Below are positions 35,225 through 44,920 of a DNA stretch of 64,000 nucleotides, piece by piece. The notes beneath the pieces were generated by a model. The model was not told the DNA's origin and made no database searches. It saw only the letters and a list, made by a program, of their open reading frames with translations. Numbering within the stretch: the first letter of the stretch is position 1; each line of letters begins with the position of its first letter. The stretch is from positions 2,084,001-2,148,000 of the forward strand of contig JBAIAA010000414.1 of NCBI GenBank assembly GCA_037893245.1. The letters are read 5' to 3'. The position numbers and the translations under genes are program-made. The stretch is from Crossaster papposus. Taxonomy: Eukaryota; Echinodermata; Asteroidea; Velatida; Solasteridae.

Positions 35225-37865
35225 TTAACAGAATCCGCCACTTGCCCGATTTGTTATGAATTATACTGGCGACATGGACACCTTGCATTGCAGCCACCTT
35301 ACAGTCTATGTCCACCAGCCCCAATCCACCTTGTGAGGTGGGAAGGTACATGGTGTCACGGTTGACATATTCTGCTTTATGCCCCCAAATGAAATGGAAA
35401 ATCAACCGATTGATTTTGCCTAATTTCTCTTTTGGGGGCGGGACGACTTCAGCCAAGTACCATAGTTTGGATAAAACAAAAATGTTGCAAATATTTACCC
35501 TGCCCTTCATTGAAAAATCACAGTCCTTCCACTCATTGATACAATTTTCGATTTCCCCCAGTTTGTCTTTCCACATTTTGTTCTTAATGTCCCCATATCC
35601 AAACGTAATACCTATAATTTTGGCTGAAGTCACCCAAGAAATGTCAACCGGGCCGCTTGGCCGATGTTTCCATCGACCAAGGAACACGCCACTCGTTTTC
35701 TGCTGGTTCAGCTTTGCGCCTGATGCGCGTTCATATCTCTCGACCAGCTCGAAGCTGCGGACGATAGATATATCGTCCGCCAGAATGAGGGTGGTATCAT
35801 CAGCATACATCGAGACTCTGGCTTCGGCTCCCCCTGGTAATTTGACTCCCTTAATTTTGGGATCGGCTCTGATTGCGCATGCGAGAGGTTCAAGGGCGAG
35901 AATGAACAATAATGGCGAGAGAGGACATCCCTGGCGAACCCCGCGAGAAAGCGAAAAGGGCCGAGAGATGTTGCCATTACATATGACGCTGCTCTTAATA
36001 TCAGAGTATAAAATTCTAATAAAATTCCTAAATTTGTTGCCGAAGCCAAAGGTCTCGAGGATATGCTGAAGATACCCCCAATCAACACGATCGAACGCCT
36101 TTTGCTGGTCGAGCGACACGAACGCAGCGCACATGTTCTTTTGATCCACGTAATTCTGAACATTGCGAAGTAGGTGAGCACTGTCCGATATGCTTCTCCC
36201 CGCCACCGAGCACGTTTGGTCTTCATGAATAATATGCGGCAAAATTGTGCGTAGTCTGGTGGCGAGGATTTTAGCAATGATCTTATAATCAACATTCAAC
36301 AGTGATATGGGTCTCCAATTCTCTAAATCAAGACGACTACCTTTGTTCTTATATAATAACGAAATAAGACCCAACCTTTGACTTTTACATAAACGACCTT
36401 CCTCTAAAACACAATTAACCATATTACATAATTCTTGACCCATATCACTGAAGAACGCTTTATAAAATTCAGCGGGCAAGCCGTCCGAACCCGGGGACTT
36501 ACCCGCCGCCATACCGAACAATGCCCGCCTCACTTCACCGACAGTCACCGGCCCCTCGAGCAACAATTGCTCGTCAGGGCTCAGTGAACTATCAATAGAG
36601 CCCCTGAGGAAATCAGTATCTTCGCGATTCACGTTTGTTTCAGAAAACAATTTGGAATAAAAATCCCTACAAGTTTCGCTCATTTGTTCCGGGTCCGTTA
36701 TTGTGTGACCGGAACAATCGCGGAGACCCTGCATGCGCTTGAGCTCAAGATTTCTTGTTTGGGGCCTAAAGGTACTTTCCTCTGAAACGGAAACTGGGTT
36801 AGACACCAAAAAGGTACTTTTACTAAGCAATTTGTACTTATTTGTTAAAGTCTGCAACTCTGCGCATGCCGAGTCTCTGCGATTAATTTTAGCTTGAAGT
36901 ACACCGATTTTCCTCAGGAGCTCTTTACGTTCCGAATTACGTTTTTTTGCTTCACCAGCAGAAAACGCAATCACTGCACTTTTGAGATGGATTTTACCCC
37001 TGTCCCACCAGTCAATTAAACTATTAAAATCATCTTTTTTTGAGATCCAATCTTCCCACTCCGATTTAACTACCCCCCTAAAATCATCCCGCCCTAAAAA
37101 AGAAGTGTTCATTTTCCAAAAACCCCGCCCCGTATTTTTCACTTGATTGGAAAGCACAACTGAGATCAAGTCATGATCAGACAGGGGACATGCAGTGATT
37201 GCGCTAAGTGCACCCGCAGACAATTCACGTGACAAATATATGCGGTCAATTCTTGTGGCTTGATTGTAATTCGACGAATGCCAAGTAAATCTTTTGTCTG
37301 AAGGATTCTGCGACCGCCATATATCGAGGAGGCCGCTTTCTCTCACGGTTTTATTAATTTCGTTCATTCCTGTTACGCAGTGAGACGTATTATTTTTAGA
37401 ATCTAAAATAAGGTCTGCAATACAATTGAAATCTCCCCCCAAAACAACGTGTCTCATACCCCGTGTGTGCTGTTGTAACTCATTGCGAAAGAAAAGCTGG
37501 CGTTCGTGGGGATTATTTGGCGCATATAAATTCACAATGCGAATTTTTGCTTTTGTGTCGGGCATTGTAACCGTGAGAGAAAGCAACCTACCTCTATTGT
37601 CACGCAAATGATCTGCAGGGCACCAAGAGTGGCGTGAAGACAGCAAGATGGCCGTCCCACAACTCGAGGTTGACCCAAAGGACCAGAAACCTGCGCCCCT
37701 AAATTCTCTGGCCCACGCTCTGGCCTCGAAAAAGCCAGAGGCGTGAGTTTCCTGCAACAGCAGAATATCAATATTCTGATTGTTGCAGAAATCGAAAATC
37801 TGACAGCGCTTTCCCCGATTCCTTAAACCGTTTACATTCAAACTAGCAATTTTAAACGAAGCCAT
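35193..37865 (-). pseudogene. LINE ORF2: endonuclease and reverse transcriptase (interrupted)
   Basis: The likely start is the ATG at 37865 (MASFKIASLNVNGLR), 65 bp after the ORF1 stop. An upstream ATG at 37904 is in frame. The N-terminal 230 residues are an apurinic-type endonuclease (NVNGLR, LLQETHA, GGDFNCI, RIDRIYLS, LSDHDLISV). The reverse transcriptase follows (ENWRPISLLNVDYKI, AFVSLDQQKAFDRVDW, RGVRQGCPLSPLLFILAL and the catalytic YADD in VSMYADDTTLIL). The frame is open for about 890 codons, then runs into inserted DNA and stops after VDIL. Catalytic residues are intact, so only the insertion inactivates it. The C-terminal part continues at 32886-33579. Confidence 0.93.
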
Positions 37866-37930
37866 AATTGATAAAAATGCAATGAAATAACAAAAACAGT
37901 TCATCGAAAATCAAATATTCAAAACAAAGT

Positions 37931-39697
37931 TCAAAAACACTTTTTCTGCTTCCCCTTGTAGGCTTTCTTATGTAGAAAGTTTTCCTCCGAGGACGATCTG
38001 CCACGCTTGCTGCTGACCATCGACACACAGCTAAGCGTCGAGCGGTCAGAGTCTGACCCCGAGTCACTGCCATTGAGGGTTTCAGTGAGTGGCTGCTCAC
38101 CGTAAACCTCTGTCACCCCCTTAGCCAATTCATCCTCCAACCCGTCGTAGGTGTTGGCCGTTGCAACAGCCCAGTCGCGGGTTGCCAGTCCAGATGCTGC
38201 CTCGGTAGTGAACTGTAGCTTTTCCTCAAAGAAGGTAGAGCTAGGGGTACGATGCTTGCTTCTGGGCTTGCTCCACTGGGCTGGTTCCGACGGGAGGCTG
38301 GGAGACGACGGGAAGAGGGTCGAGGGCTGTGATGTCGTTTGGGCTGGTAGTAGGGCCGTTGCTCCGCGCGTGCTGGGTCCAGCAGATTTCACGACGTGTG
38401 CACTCTTCTGTGATGAGCTCGTACGAGCCGCGGCCGTGTACATATTTATAGCGGGCTGAGCAATCTTTTCCGCCGGTTTCACTGCCGGGCGCGATTTAGT
38501 GGCGGCCGTGGACCGGGCGGAGGGTATAACTGGGCGTGGCTTGGTGGTGAACGTGTGTTGGGCAAAGGGGTTTACCGGGAGTGGCTTGGTGGTCGTGGTC
38601 GTGGGCTCGGCACGGGTCTCGGCGGACTGTGGTTTTCTATGAGGCTTGTGGGTTTCATTGGACTTGGCGGGTGACACAGCTTTGGTCGTCACTGGGGCTC
38701 GCTTGGTAGTATTCACTGGCTTGATAGTGTTCACTGGCTTGATAGTGTCCACTGGCTTGATAGTGTCCACTGGCTTGATAGTGTCCACTGGCTTGATAGT
38801 GTCCACTGGCTTGATAGTGTTCACTAGCTTGGTAGTGTTCACCGTCTTGGTAGTGTTCACCGTCTTGGTAGTGTTCACTGGCTTGGTAGTAGGTTTTTGA
38901 ACGGGGTGGGGCTCGTCCCAGAAACCCGGTGGAGCCGGTATTCCGGGGACTACCTGGTGGTTTGATTTGCTCACCTCGATGTCGCTGCCGGATTCGCATT
39001 CCATGCCTGAGGATGGTGGAGGAAAAGTTATGGTGTGTCGATTCCTTGCTGTGGTGTTCCTCCAAGACTGGGAGCAATCTTTTGCCAAGTGGCCTACTTC
39101 CCCGCAAATCAAACACTTTTTGGGCTCGAGACACTCCGCGCTACGGTGGCCTGGCTGACGGCAGTTAAAACACGGAATGTTGGGGCACTGCGCTGCGAAA
39201 TGTCCCTCGCCCCCGCAAGATCGGCACGTCTGTTGCTGTCCCTCATATTGCACAAGTAGACGAAACCCGCCAACCTGGATGTAGCTGGGGATTGCCGTCT
39301 TCAGCTCCAAGCGGGCATGCCTCGTACCGTTTTTGTAGCCAAGCCTTGTCTGCCAACGTCCACGGCGGATCCCTACCACCCGGCCGTACTGGGACAGCTT
39401 GGTGACGATGGGGCCATCCAACATCTCGTCCGGCGCGTATCTGATGTTGACGAAAGTCGTATGCCCCCCTGCTGACGTTACTGTTGCCCGCTGTCCATCG
39501 ACGAAGAAGTCTGCTCCACGCAAGCGTCCTGCTAGCGCCTCCGTTGTTGCCGTCACGGCCCAGCGCTTCTCACCAAGTTGCTGAACACATTCGATTTCAG
39601 GCTCCTTCAACTGCTCCTCCAAAAGGGTAAAGACCATCGCTGGTGCTGTCCTCAGCGGTAGATGCAGCTCTACCGTCCGGTTCCTGTTTAAGGACAT
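37931..39697 (-). CDS. LINE ORF1: nucleic-acid-binding protein with three CCHC zinc knuckles
   Basis: An intact 588-aa ORF. Residues about 10-155 look like the RNA-binding-like N-terminal fold of Tx1/L1-type ORF1 proteins. Three CCHC knuckles follow: C158-C171, C176-C189 and C195-C208 (each C-x2-C-x4-H-x4-C). Residues about 268-335 are a six-residue tandem repeat around VDTIKP and VNTTKT. The tail is Ser/Thr/Pro-rich and ends in a basic patch (KKAYKGKQKKC). ORF1 proteins coat the element RNA and act as nucleic-acid chaperones. The ATG is the first after the U2-like segment, about 27 nt away, so the 5' UTR is very short. Confidence 0.9.
   Translation of the reverse strand: MSLNRNRTVELHLPLRTAPAMVFTLLEEQLKEPEIECVQQLGEKRWAVTATTEALAGRLRGADFFVDGQRATVTSAGGHTTFVNIRYAPDEMLDGPIVTKLSQYGRVVGIRRGRWQTRLGYKNGTRHARLELKTAIPSYIQVGGFRLLVQYEGQQQTCRSCGGEGHFAAQCPNIPCFNCRQPGHRSAECLEPKKCLICGEVGHLAKDCSQSWRNTTARNRHTITFPPPSSGMECESGSDIEVSKSNHQVVPGIPAPPGFWDEPHPVQKPTTKPVNTTKTVNTTKTVNTTKLVNTIKPVDTIKPVDTIKPVDTIKPVDTIKPVNTIKPVNTTKRAPVTTKAVSPAKSNETHKPHRKPQSAETRAEPTTTTTKPLPVNPFAQHTFTTKPRPVIPSARSTAATKSRPAVKPAEKIAQPAINMYTAAARTSSSQKSAHVVKSAGPSTRGATALLPAQTTSQPSTLFPSSPSLPSEPAQWSKPRSKHRTPSSTFFEEKLQFTTEAASGLATRDWAVATANTYDGLEDELAKGVTEVYGEQPLTETLNGSDSGSDSDRSTLSCVSMVSSKRGRSSSEENFLHKKAYKGKQKKCF
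38690..38892 (-). repeat. 18-bp coding repeat in LINE ORF1
   Basis: About eleven tandem 18-bp units coding for VNTTKT, VDTIKP and similar. Five central units are almost identical, which indicates recent expansion by slippage while the frame was kept. Confidence 0.85.
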
Positions 39698-39724
39698 GGC
39701 TAAGATGCGAGATCAAGCTGGTAG

Positions 39725-39745
39725 CACTTGATCTTAGCCAAAAGG
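39725..39745 (-). other. U2 snRNA 5'-region fragment at the LINE 5' junction
   Basis: Read on the minus strand, 21 nt match the conserved U2 snRNA 5' region without mismatch, including GGCTAAGATCAAGTG, the part that pairs with U6 and precedes the branch-site recognition sequence. Homology stops on both sides: U2 would continue TAGTATC, whereas here CTACCAGC follows. The U2 sequence is from established knowledge. The match was made by eye. Confidence 0.85.
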
Positions 39746-41091
39746 AGATGCATACTGCGGAGTAAACATAGTACCAGTTGAGCGCCGGCTTCGTTTTCGG
39801 GTTCGAATTCGTGCGCGTCGACCACGTTTCAGTCACAGCTTGGGAACGTTAAAAAATGATTTATTCCTTTCGTGTTGCCTTTTGGGCAAATTTCTTTGCT
39901 TCACATTGTCGATACTTAAATATTACAACATTATCTGTCTCAAAACACTCCGAAACATATCGCTTTTGCCTCAATTTCAACTTTGATCGTGCAAAAATGT
40001 CGCGAAATTGTATGGCGATGGTGGATATGAATATGCAATTTAGAAACGTGACTGCATTACGTCAGTTGAGGGCGCACTGTCATACGGCCGGTCTAGAGTT
40101 ATTTTAATCATGATTTTCAAGATGATGTAAATCAGAAATCCCGAAGTGGTTCGTATTGTTAAAAATAACGAGACGCAGGCTGCATGCAAGCGAAGATGGA
40201 CTGCCTATTGAGTTTTATTAGTTCGGAAGTCGGGAGTATTTTTACAAAGGTTGTTTTTATTCAGCGTCAATGGTATTCTACGGAGCCCCTAAAGGGACAT
40301 ATGACGACTAAAAATCACCATTACGAAATAATTTGATTTTTTTTTCGTGCACTCAAAATAACTTATTTCGTGAGCTCGAAATGTTTTCGTGGCCACGAAA
40401 TGACTTCGTGCGCTCGAAATAAATCTGTTCGTGAGCTCGAAATAATTTCGTGCGCTCGAAATACTATCTAGCTGGTACTCTACTCGCTAAGTTTCGTGGT
40501 TTGTTTGTCATCGCTATTGCCTCAATGTTACCTTTGATCGTGCAAAAATGTCGCGAAATTGTATGGCAATCGTGGATATGAATTATGCAATTTAGAAACG
40601 TGACTACGTTTCGGCTTTGGCTTTGCCTCCGAATTCCTGCGCGTCGACTATTTTGTAGTCACAGTTTTGGAACATAAAAACAATGATTTATTCCTTTCGT
40701 GTTGCCATTTGGGCACATTTCTTCCTTTCACATTGTCAATACTTAAATATTACAACATTATCTCTCTAAAAAACATCGCTATTGCCTTAATGTTAACTTT
40801 GATCGTGCAAAAAATTCGCGAAATTGTATGGCGATCGTGGATATGAATATTCAATTTAGAAACGTGACTGCATTACGCAGATTGTTTTTATTTAGAGTCA
40901 ATGGTATCCTACGGAGCCCCTAAAGGGACATATGACGAACTCACCGTGACAAAATCATCGGATTATTTCATTTCGTGCCCACTAAATGATTTCGTGAGCT
41001 CGAAATTTGTCTTGGTTTGTTTGTCATACAATCCATTATGTTTTTAGGACGTCAACAAGGTTATCTATAAGTTACGATTCCACCCAGCTAG

Positions 41092-42258
41092 TCTATACTG
41101 GGTGCGTTCGTTTAGCTCACCCGGGGCACCCCGGGTAAGCCCCGCGCCGTTCTTTTAGCTCTGACGTGTACTCGTGGCTAGGCACGGGTCAGCCACCAGA
41201 AACCCTGCTCCCGTAGCAGGGTCTCTGGTGGAATGACGTCACACGCATGCGTAGTCGAGTCGACGACGTCTAGGGCGGCGTAAAGATGGCGGAAAGGTAA
41301 ATATTTTGTTGCAAAATATTCCGATTTTTCATTTATTTTGTAGGTTTTTTGTTGTTGTAGAATTGTATTTGAAATGCAAGCAACTAAAAAATACAACCAT
41401 GCAGAACATTTAGTGGAAAACACGAGTGCGTTCGATTAGCTTCCCCTCGTGCCATCCCCCGAGTGTTAACTCTAACTTCCCCGGGTAAGCTAATCGAACG
41501 CACCCACTATAAAAGATGAAAAATGCGCCATCTTGTCCCTGGGCGCCGCCATCTTGGAACACAGGGCCGCGCCATCTTGGCGCATGGTTGGCGCCATGTT
41601 GGAGAGGCGCGGCGCTTTTGGTCGGCTGACTCGTCGCCGTGCGTGTGTGCCGCCGGCGTCGGTGCGGTGGAGTGCCGGATCTCTCGCGACGGCGAATAAG
41701 ATTTAAAAAAACACCTCGTATTCGTCCGTGGTGAGATTTAGGAGAAACGGACGTTACTGATAAACGTGTAGTCGCTTTTCGATTGCCTGTTGATGTGTGT
41801 GGGCCTTTTTGCGTAAACTACTTGCATTATTTTTGCATTGTCCTTGCCGGAGTTCGGGCCGAAGCCTTCCCGAAATCGTATACCGTAACTCGGTTGCCGA
41901 ATTGTTGGCTGTTCGCGATTAAGCGGCAGCTACTGCGTTACGCGAAGCCTTTGCAAATTAATTGTATCCGCCTTGCACGCGCGGTGGCCGAGTTGTTGCC
42001 GAGTTTGTTGTTCGCGATTGGGCGGCGCATTCGCGCGCTTTATACTCCCTTGGTTATTGCGGAGTTTGAGCGCCAGCTTCGTTTTCGGCTTCGAATTCCG
42101 TGCGCGCCGACTACTTTCAGTCACAGTTTGGGAACGTAAAAACAATGATTAATTCTATTCGCGTTGCCTTTGGGACAAATCTCTCCCTTGTACATTGTCA
42201 ATACTTAAATATTACAACATTATCTCTGTAAAAACACTCCGAAACATATCGCTATTGC
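41092..42258 (+). mobile_element. Helitron array copy 6, 3'-truncated, with nested MITE
   Basis: The 5' end TCTATACT is separated from ATAAAAGATG by the MITE at 41100-41505. Helitron homology runs to about 42258 (GAAACATATCGCTATTGC) and then stops, so the 3' 500 bp with the hairpin are missing. This is the last copy of the array. Confidence 0.85.
41100..41505. mobile_element. Harbinger-like MITE with ACT target duplication
   Basis: A 406-bp element with the duplicated target ACT at 41097-41099 and 41506-41508. The ends are GGGTGCGTTCGTTTAGCTC and the complement of GGGTGCGTTCGATTAGCTT. The 3-bp duplication and GGGTGCGTT ends fit PIF/Harbinger. Near the right end a second inverted-repeat-like word, GTGCGTTCGATTAGCTTCC (41426), lies in direct orientation. 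A hairpin CCACCAGAAACCCTGCT/AGCAGGGTCTCTGGTGG occupies 41191-41232. Confidence 0.85.
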
Positions 42259-42870
42259 GCAAATGGCTTTTGTGCAACATTCAATTTTTGTGGAATTTAA
42301 CCAGGAATAATTGATACTGAAATCAAACTGACTCAACAATTAAATTTTATTTTGTTTGTTCATTTCTAATTTCGTGTTTTGTTATAATTTTTTTACTGTT
42401 TTCCTAAAATAACGTTGAAAAGTTGTGAATGAAATAAAGAGTTAAACCAATGCATCTTTTCCTTTGCAATATCAATGCACAATTGCATTTTCTAAGCTGA
42501 CGTCACGATTTCACCACGTTTTTACGCACCCCCTATCAATTTGCGTTGCGTGCTTGTCTCACCCCCTGAACCTCCTTTACGACACTGTTTCTTTGGGAAA
42601 ACTGCGCCCTCTCGTGATACTCTCTTCTCTGCGGCTATTCGCTTCCGATCTACTCCGTATCCCGTATCCGCCTAATTTAGGGAGTTACTTTCGCATGGCG
42701 AGGTATTCTGCAATTGCTCCTGCAACGCCAAAGGCACGGAAAATCAGAAGATTGCATAATTATGCGTTCATATCAATTTAACGCTGGTTGATTCCATTCT
42801 CAAAGCTTGAATGAGAAATTAGGTCAGAGAAAAAGTCGTCTATTAAGAGGAGTCTTTACAATTATTACAT
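42259..42870. other. Between Helitron array and cassette C, no gene
   Basis: No recognisable gene. 42735-42870 is related to 22850-22960 in cassette B, so the cassette edge is ragged. The ORF at 42464-42781 has no domain. Confidence 0.5.
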
Positions 42871-42943
42871 TGATCGCCTAATTTAAACATTAACGCAAAT
42901 TGCTGCTAGACGGCGCAATTTCACTTTATCATGGCTTGCTTAA

Positions 42944-43719
42944 AGGGAAACTCCACCCATAGTTTATAATTGCATAATGTTAAATAGTGTCAGTTGCCAT
43001 TGTGACTTGATTTTTATTTCATTTTTATCGGTTTCGGTAATCATATAAAACAGAGATTTTCTCGCACTGCGCTTACCGTCATGCGAGCCGCCATTTTGTT
43101 CTAGTTTTTCGGTACATCCGAGATATTGTGACGTAGTGTCTGCACCTTCAGTACTCGAAGCCCAATCGATAGCGGCCCTGCACGCGCAAGGAATGCAAGT
43201 GAACCTTTTTGTGTACGGCATAGTGTATACATGTACATAGTGTGTACTGTACATGTGAATGTGGGCTCAAAATCATACGGGGAGGGACCTGATGCCATAA
43301 TTACTAGCTCACAGATTTGTTTAGAAAAGACAAAAATAAACTATAGTTTGTGGCGCGTCAAGACGATATTCTGCACAGAAATGCAATACATGTACTCGCA
43401 ATAGTCGGGCGCCGTACAACATACGTCTGCATAGGGGAGAGTGAGTTGGCCGCTTCAAGGTGGGATACCAGTGCGAACAACAGGCAATAAAGCGGTGTAC
43501 ATTGAGGTGCAGACACTACGTCATAATTTCTCGGGCGAGGCGGGAAATTTGAACAATATGGCCGCGCCTTTGTACTCCTAAATGGCAAGAAATTGTGAAT
43601 ATAATAGGCGCGTGTGTCGTTTTCGATAACAAATCAAAACAAAATCTCTGCGGAGTCAGTATGTTACCATATATATTCTTTTAGACTAGGTAAAATATTA
43701 TTGAGCCTGGAATTTCCCT
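42944..43719. mobile_element. TTAA-target fold-back MITE private to copy C
   Basis: A 776-bp insertion flanked by TTAA (42940-42943 and 43720-43723). Copy A has the empty site GCTTAACCGC at about 1020-1029. The ends are AGGGAAACTCCA and the complement of AGGGAAATTCCA. Inner segments are also inverted, for example GACGTAGTGTCTGCACCT (43131) against its complement near 43503-43522. There is no transposase. Confidence 0.87.
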
Positions 43720-44182
43720 TTAACCGCATTGGTTCAACGTGCAAGTTTCTCGATGAGCCAAACTAAAGTGTATAAACATGGGAAGAACTTGAAGATATAA
43801 AACAAAACGTCTGATATGCATGTTTTAAAACGAGATTCAAAGAATCTGTCTTTAAAGACATGATAAACTCTTAATAAAGAAACATGTATCCTTAGTCTTT
43901 TTTAGGAATTTATTTGTACAATTTGTTTTTCTTTGATATTGTAATTTTTTGCAATGTTCTTATTTTTTCCGTCAGCCAGTGGAAAATTGTAATACAAAAA
44001 TTATAAATGAAATAAAATAAAAGACTCGATCCAAGAATACTATCGGAAAATAAGAAAACTCTCTTTATAATCGCTATGATATTGTAGTCCTGTCTGTTTA
44101 CATCAAATTAGGGCCTCACCTAGAAGTAATTGCAATAGAATTTATGTTAACACGGTCACGCGGGGGAACTATCATTCTTTGA

Positions 44183-44332
44183 CATTTGGCGACTGCTAGG
44201 GTGTTGCTGCACTCCTGCAATCCTAAACATTAGCTTACAGAGACATATCAATTCCATTGATATGCCTTGTAAGCTAATGTTTAGCATTCAAGACCAAATG
44301 TGAGTGCAGCAACACCACAGCAATGACCAAAT
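44183..44332. repeat. Long hairpin, copy C
   Basis: Paralogue of 1468-1620. The fold is kept although several bases differ. Confidence 0.75.
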
Positions 44333-44734
44333 ACCACCAGGCAGATTGATTGAGGACAACAAGTTCAACAAGTGCTTAAAAAACAACCTTCCATTCATAG
44401 ATCAATAGAAAACATTAGATTGTTCACATTTTGTTTGTTTATTTATTTGAAGTTGTTTGACGATTGATTGATTTATATTGCAATTAGTTCTAGGTCTTAG
44501 CGTAAAATGACTTAACTATTGCGCCTTGACGCATCCTCATTAAAAACGTATGAGCAGAAAACATGTTGGCCTCGAATTACACAGCACTGTGCAGCAGTAA
44601 ACAGGTCGTCCATAAACGTTAAGCGCTGAAGGCACGGACACCCGGAAAATTGCATATACGTTCATATCAATTTCACGCTGGTTGTGTCCATTCTTAAAGC
44701 TTGAATAAGAAATTATGATATTGAATTAGTTCCA

Positions 44735-44920
44735 GTGAATCTAATGAGACAAAGAGGTAATTATCTGGTTACTATGCCAACTCCTTCTACTGAAGGCTAC
44801 AAGCTGATTACGTTCAAAGACAGTCAGGTTGCAGCGTACTCGATAATGAGGCAAACAGCGACGTTTTATTTGCAGCGAATTGACGGTCTCGCAGCAATGA
44901 GATTTTACGAGATTTTGTGA
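44735..44920 (+). other. Short open frame, possible exon remnant (copy C)
   Basis: A 61-codon open frame with RGNYLVTMPTPSTEGYKL followed by ITFKDSQVAAYS. It is the longest version of the frame described at 2027-2161, and copy B keeps KLITFKEDT after it. Unknown product, low confidence that it is a gene. Confidence 0.25.

Larger units (their letters stand above)
32625..39755 (-). mobile_element. Tx1-clade LINE (Keno-like candidate), minus strand
   Basis: About 5.5 kb of non-LTR retrotransposon plus a 1.6-kb secondary insertion. Order on the minus strand: U2 snRNA-like fragment, ORF1 with three CCHC knuckles, ORF2 with apurinic-type endonuclease and reverse transcriptase, then a C-terminal CCHC region. 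The insertion removed about 7 bp of the Helitron target (TGGTTAT) and left no visible target duplication. No poly(A) tail is seen. The ORF2 style with endonuclease motifs GGDFNCI and SDHDLI places it in the L1/Tx1 group. The U2 fragment points to the U2-targeting Keno family. Confidence 0.88.
32022..41091 (+). mobile_element. Helitron array copy 5, split by a LINE
   Basis: Starts TCTATACTATAAAAGATG and is interrupted between 32624 and 39756 by the antisense LINE. The unit resumes at TGCGGAGTAAACAT and shows the same internal duplication as copy 2 (39857-40505 against about 40507-41030). The 3' hairpin has been lost: the end reads CACCCAGCTAG then TCTATACT, so the sequence between the two CTAG words that frame the hairpin in other copies is deleted. 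Confidence 0.85.

Noticed and set aside
35308-36295. ORFs of 253 and 195 aa within LINE ORF2
   Set aside because: They are shadows of the reverse-transcriptase reading frame in other frames.
39725-39745. A functional U2 snRNA gene
   Set aside because: Only 21 nt match. The rest of the RNA, including the branch-site recognition and Sm-site regions, is absent.
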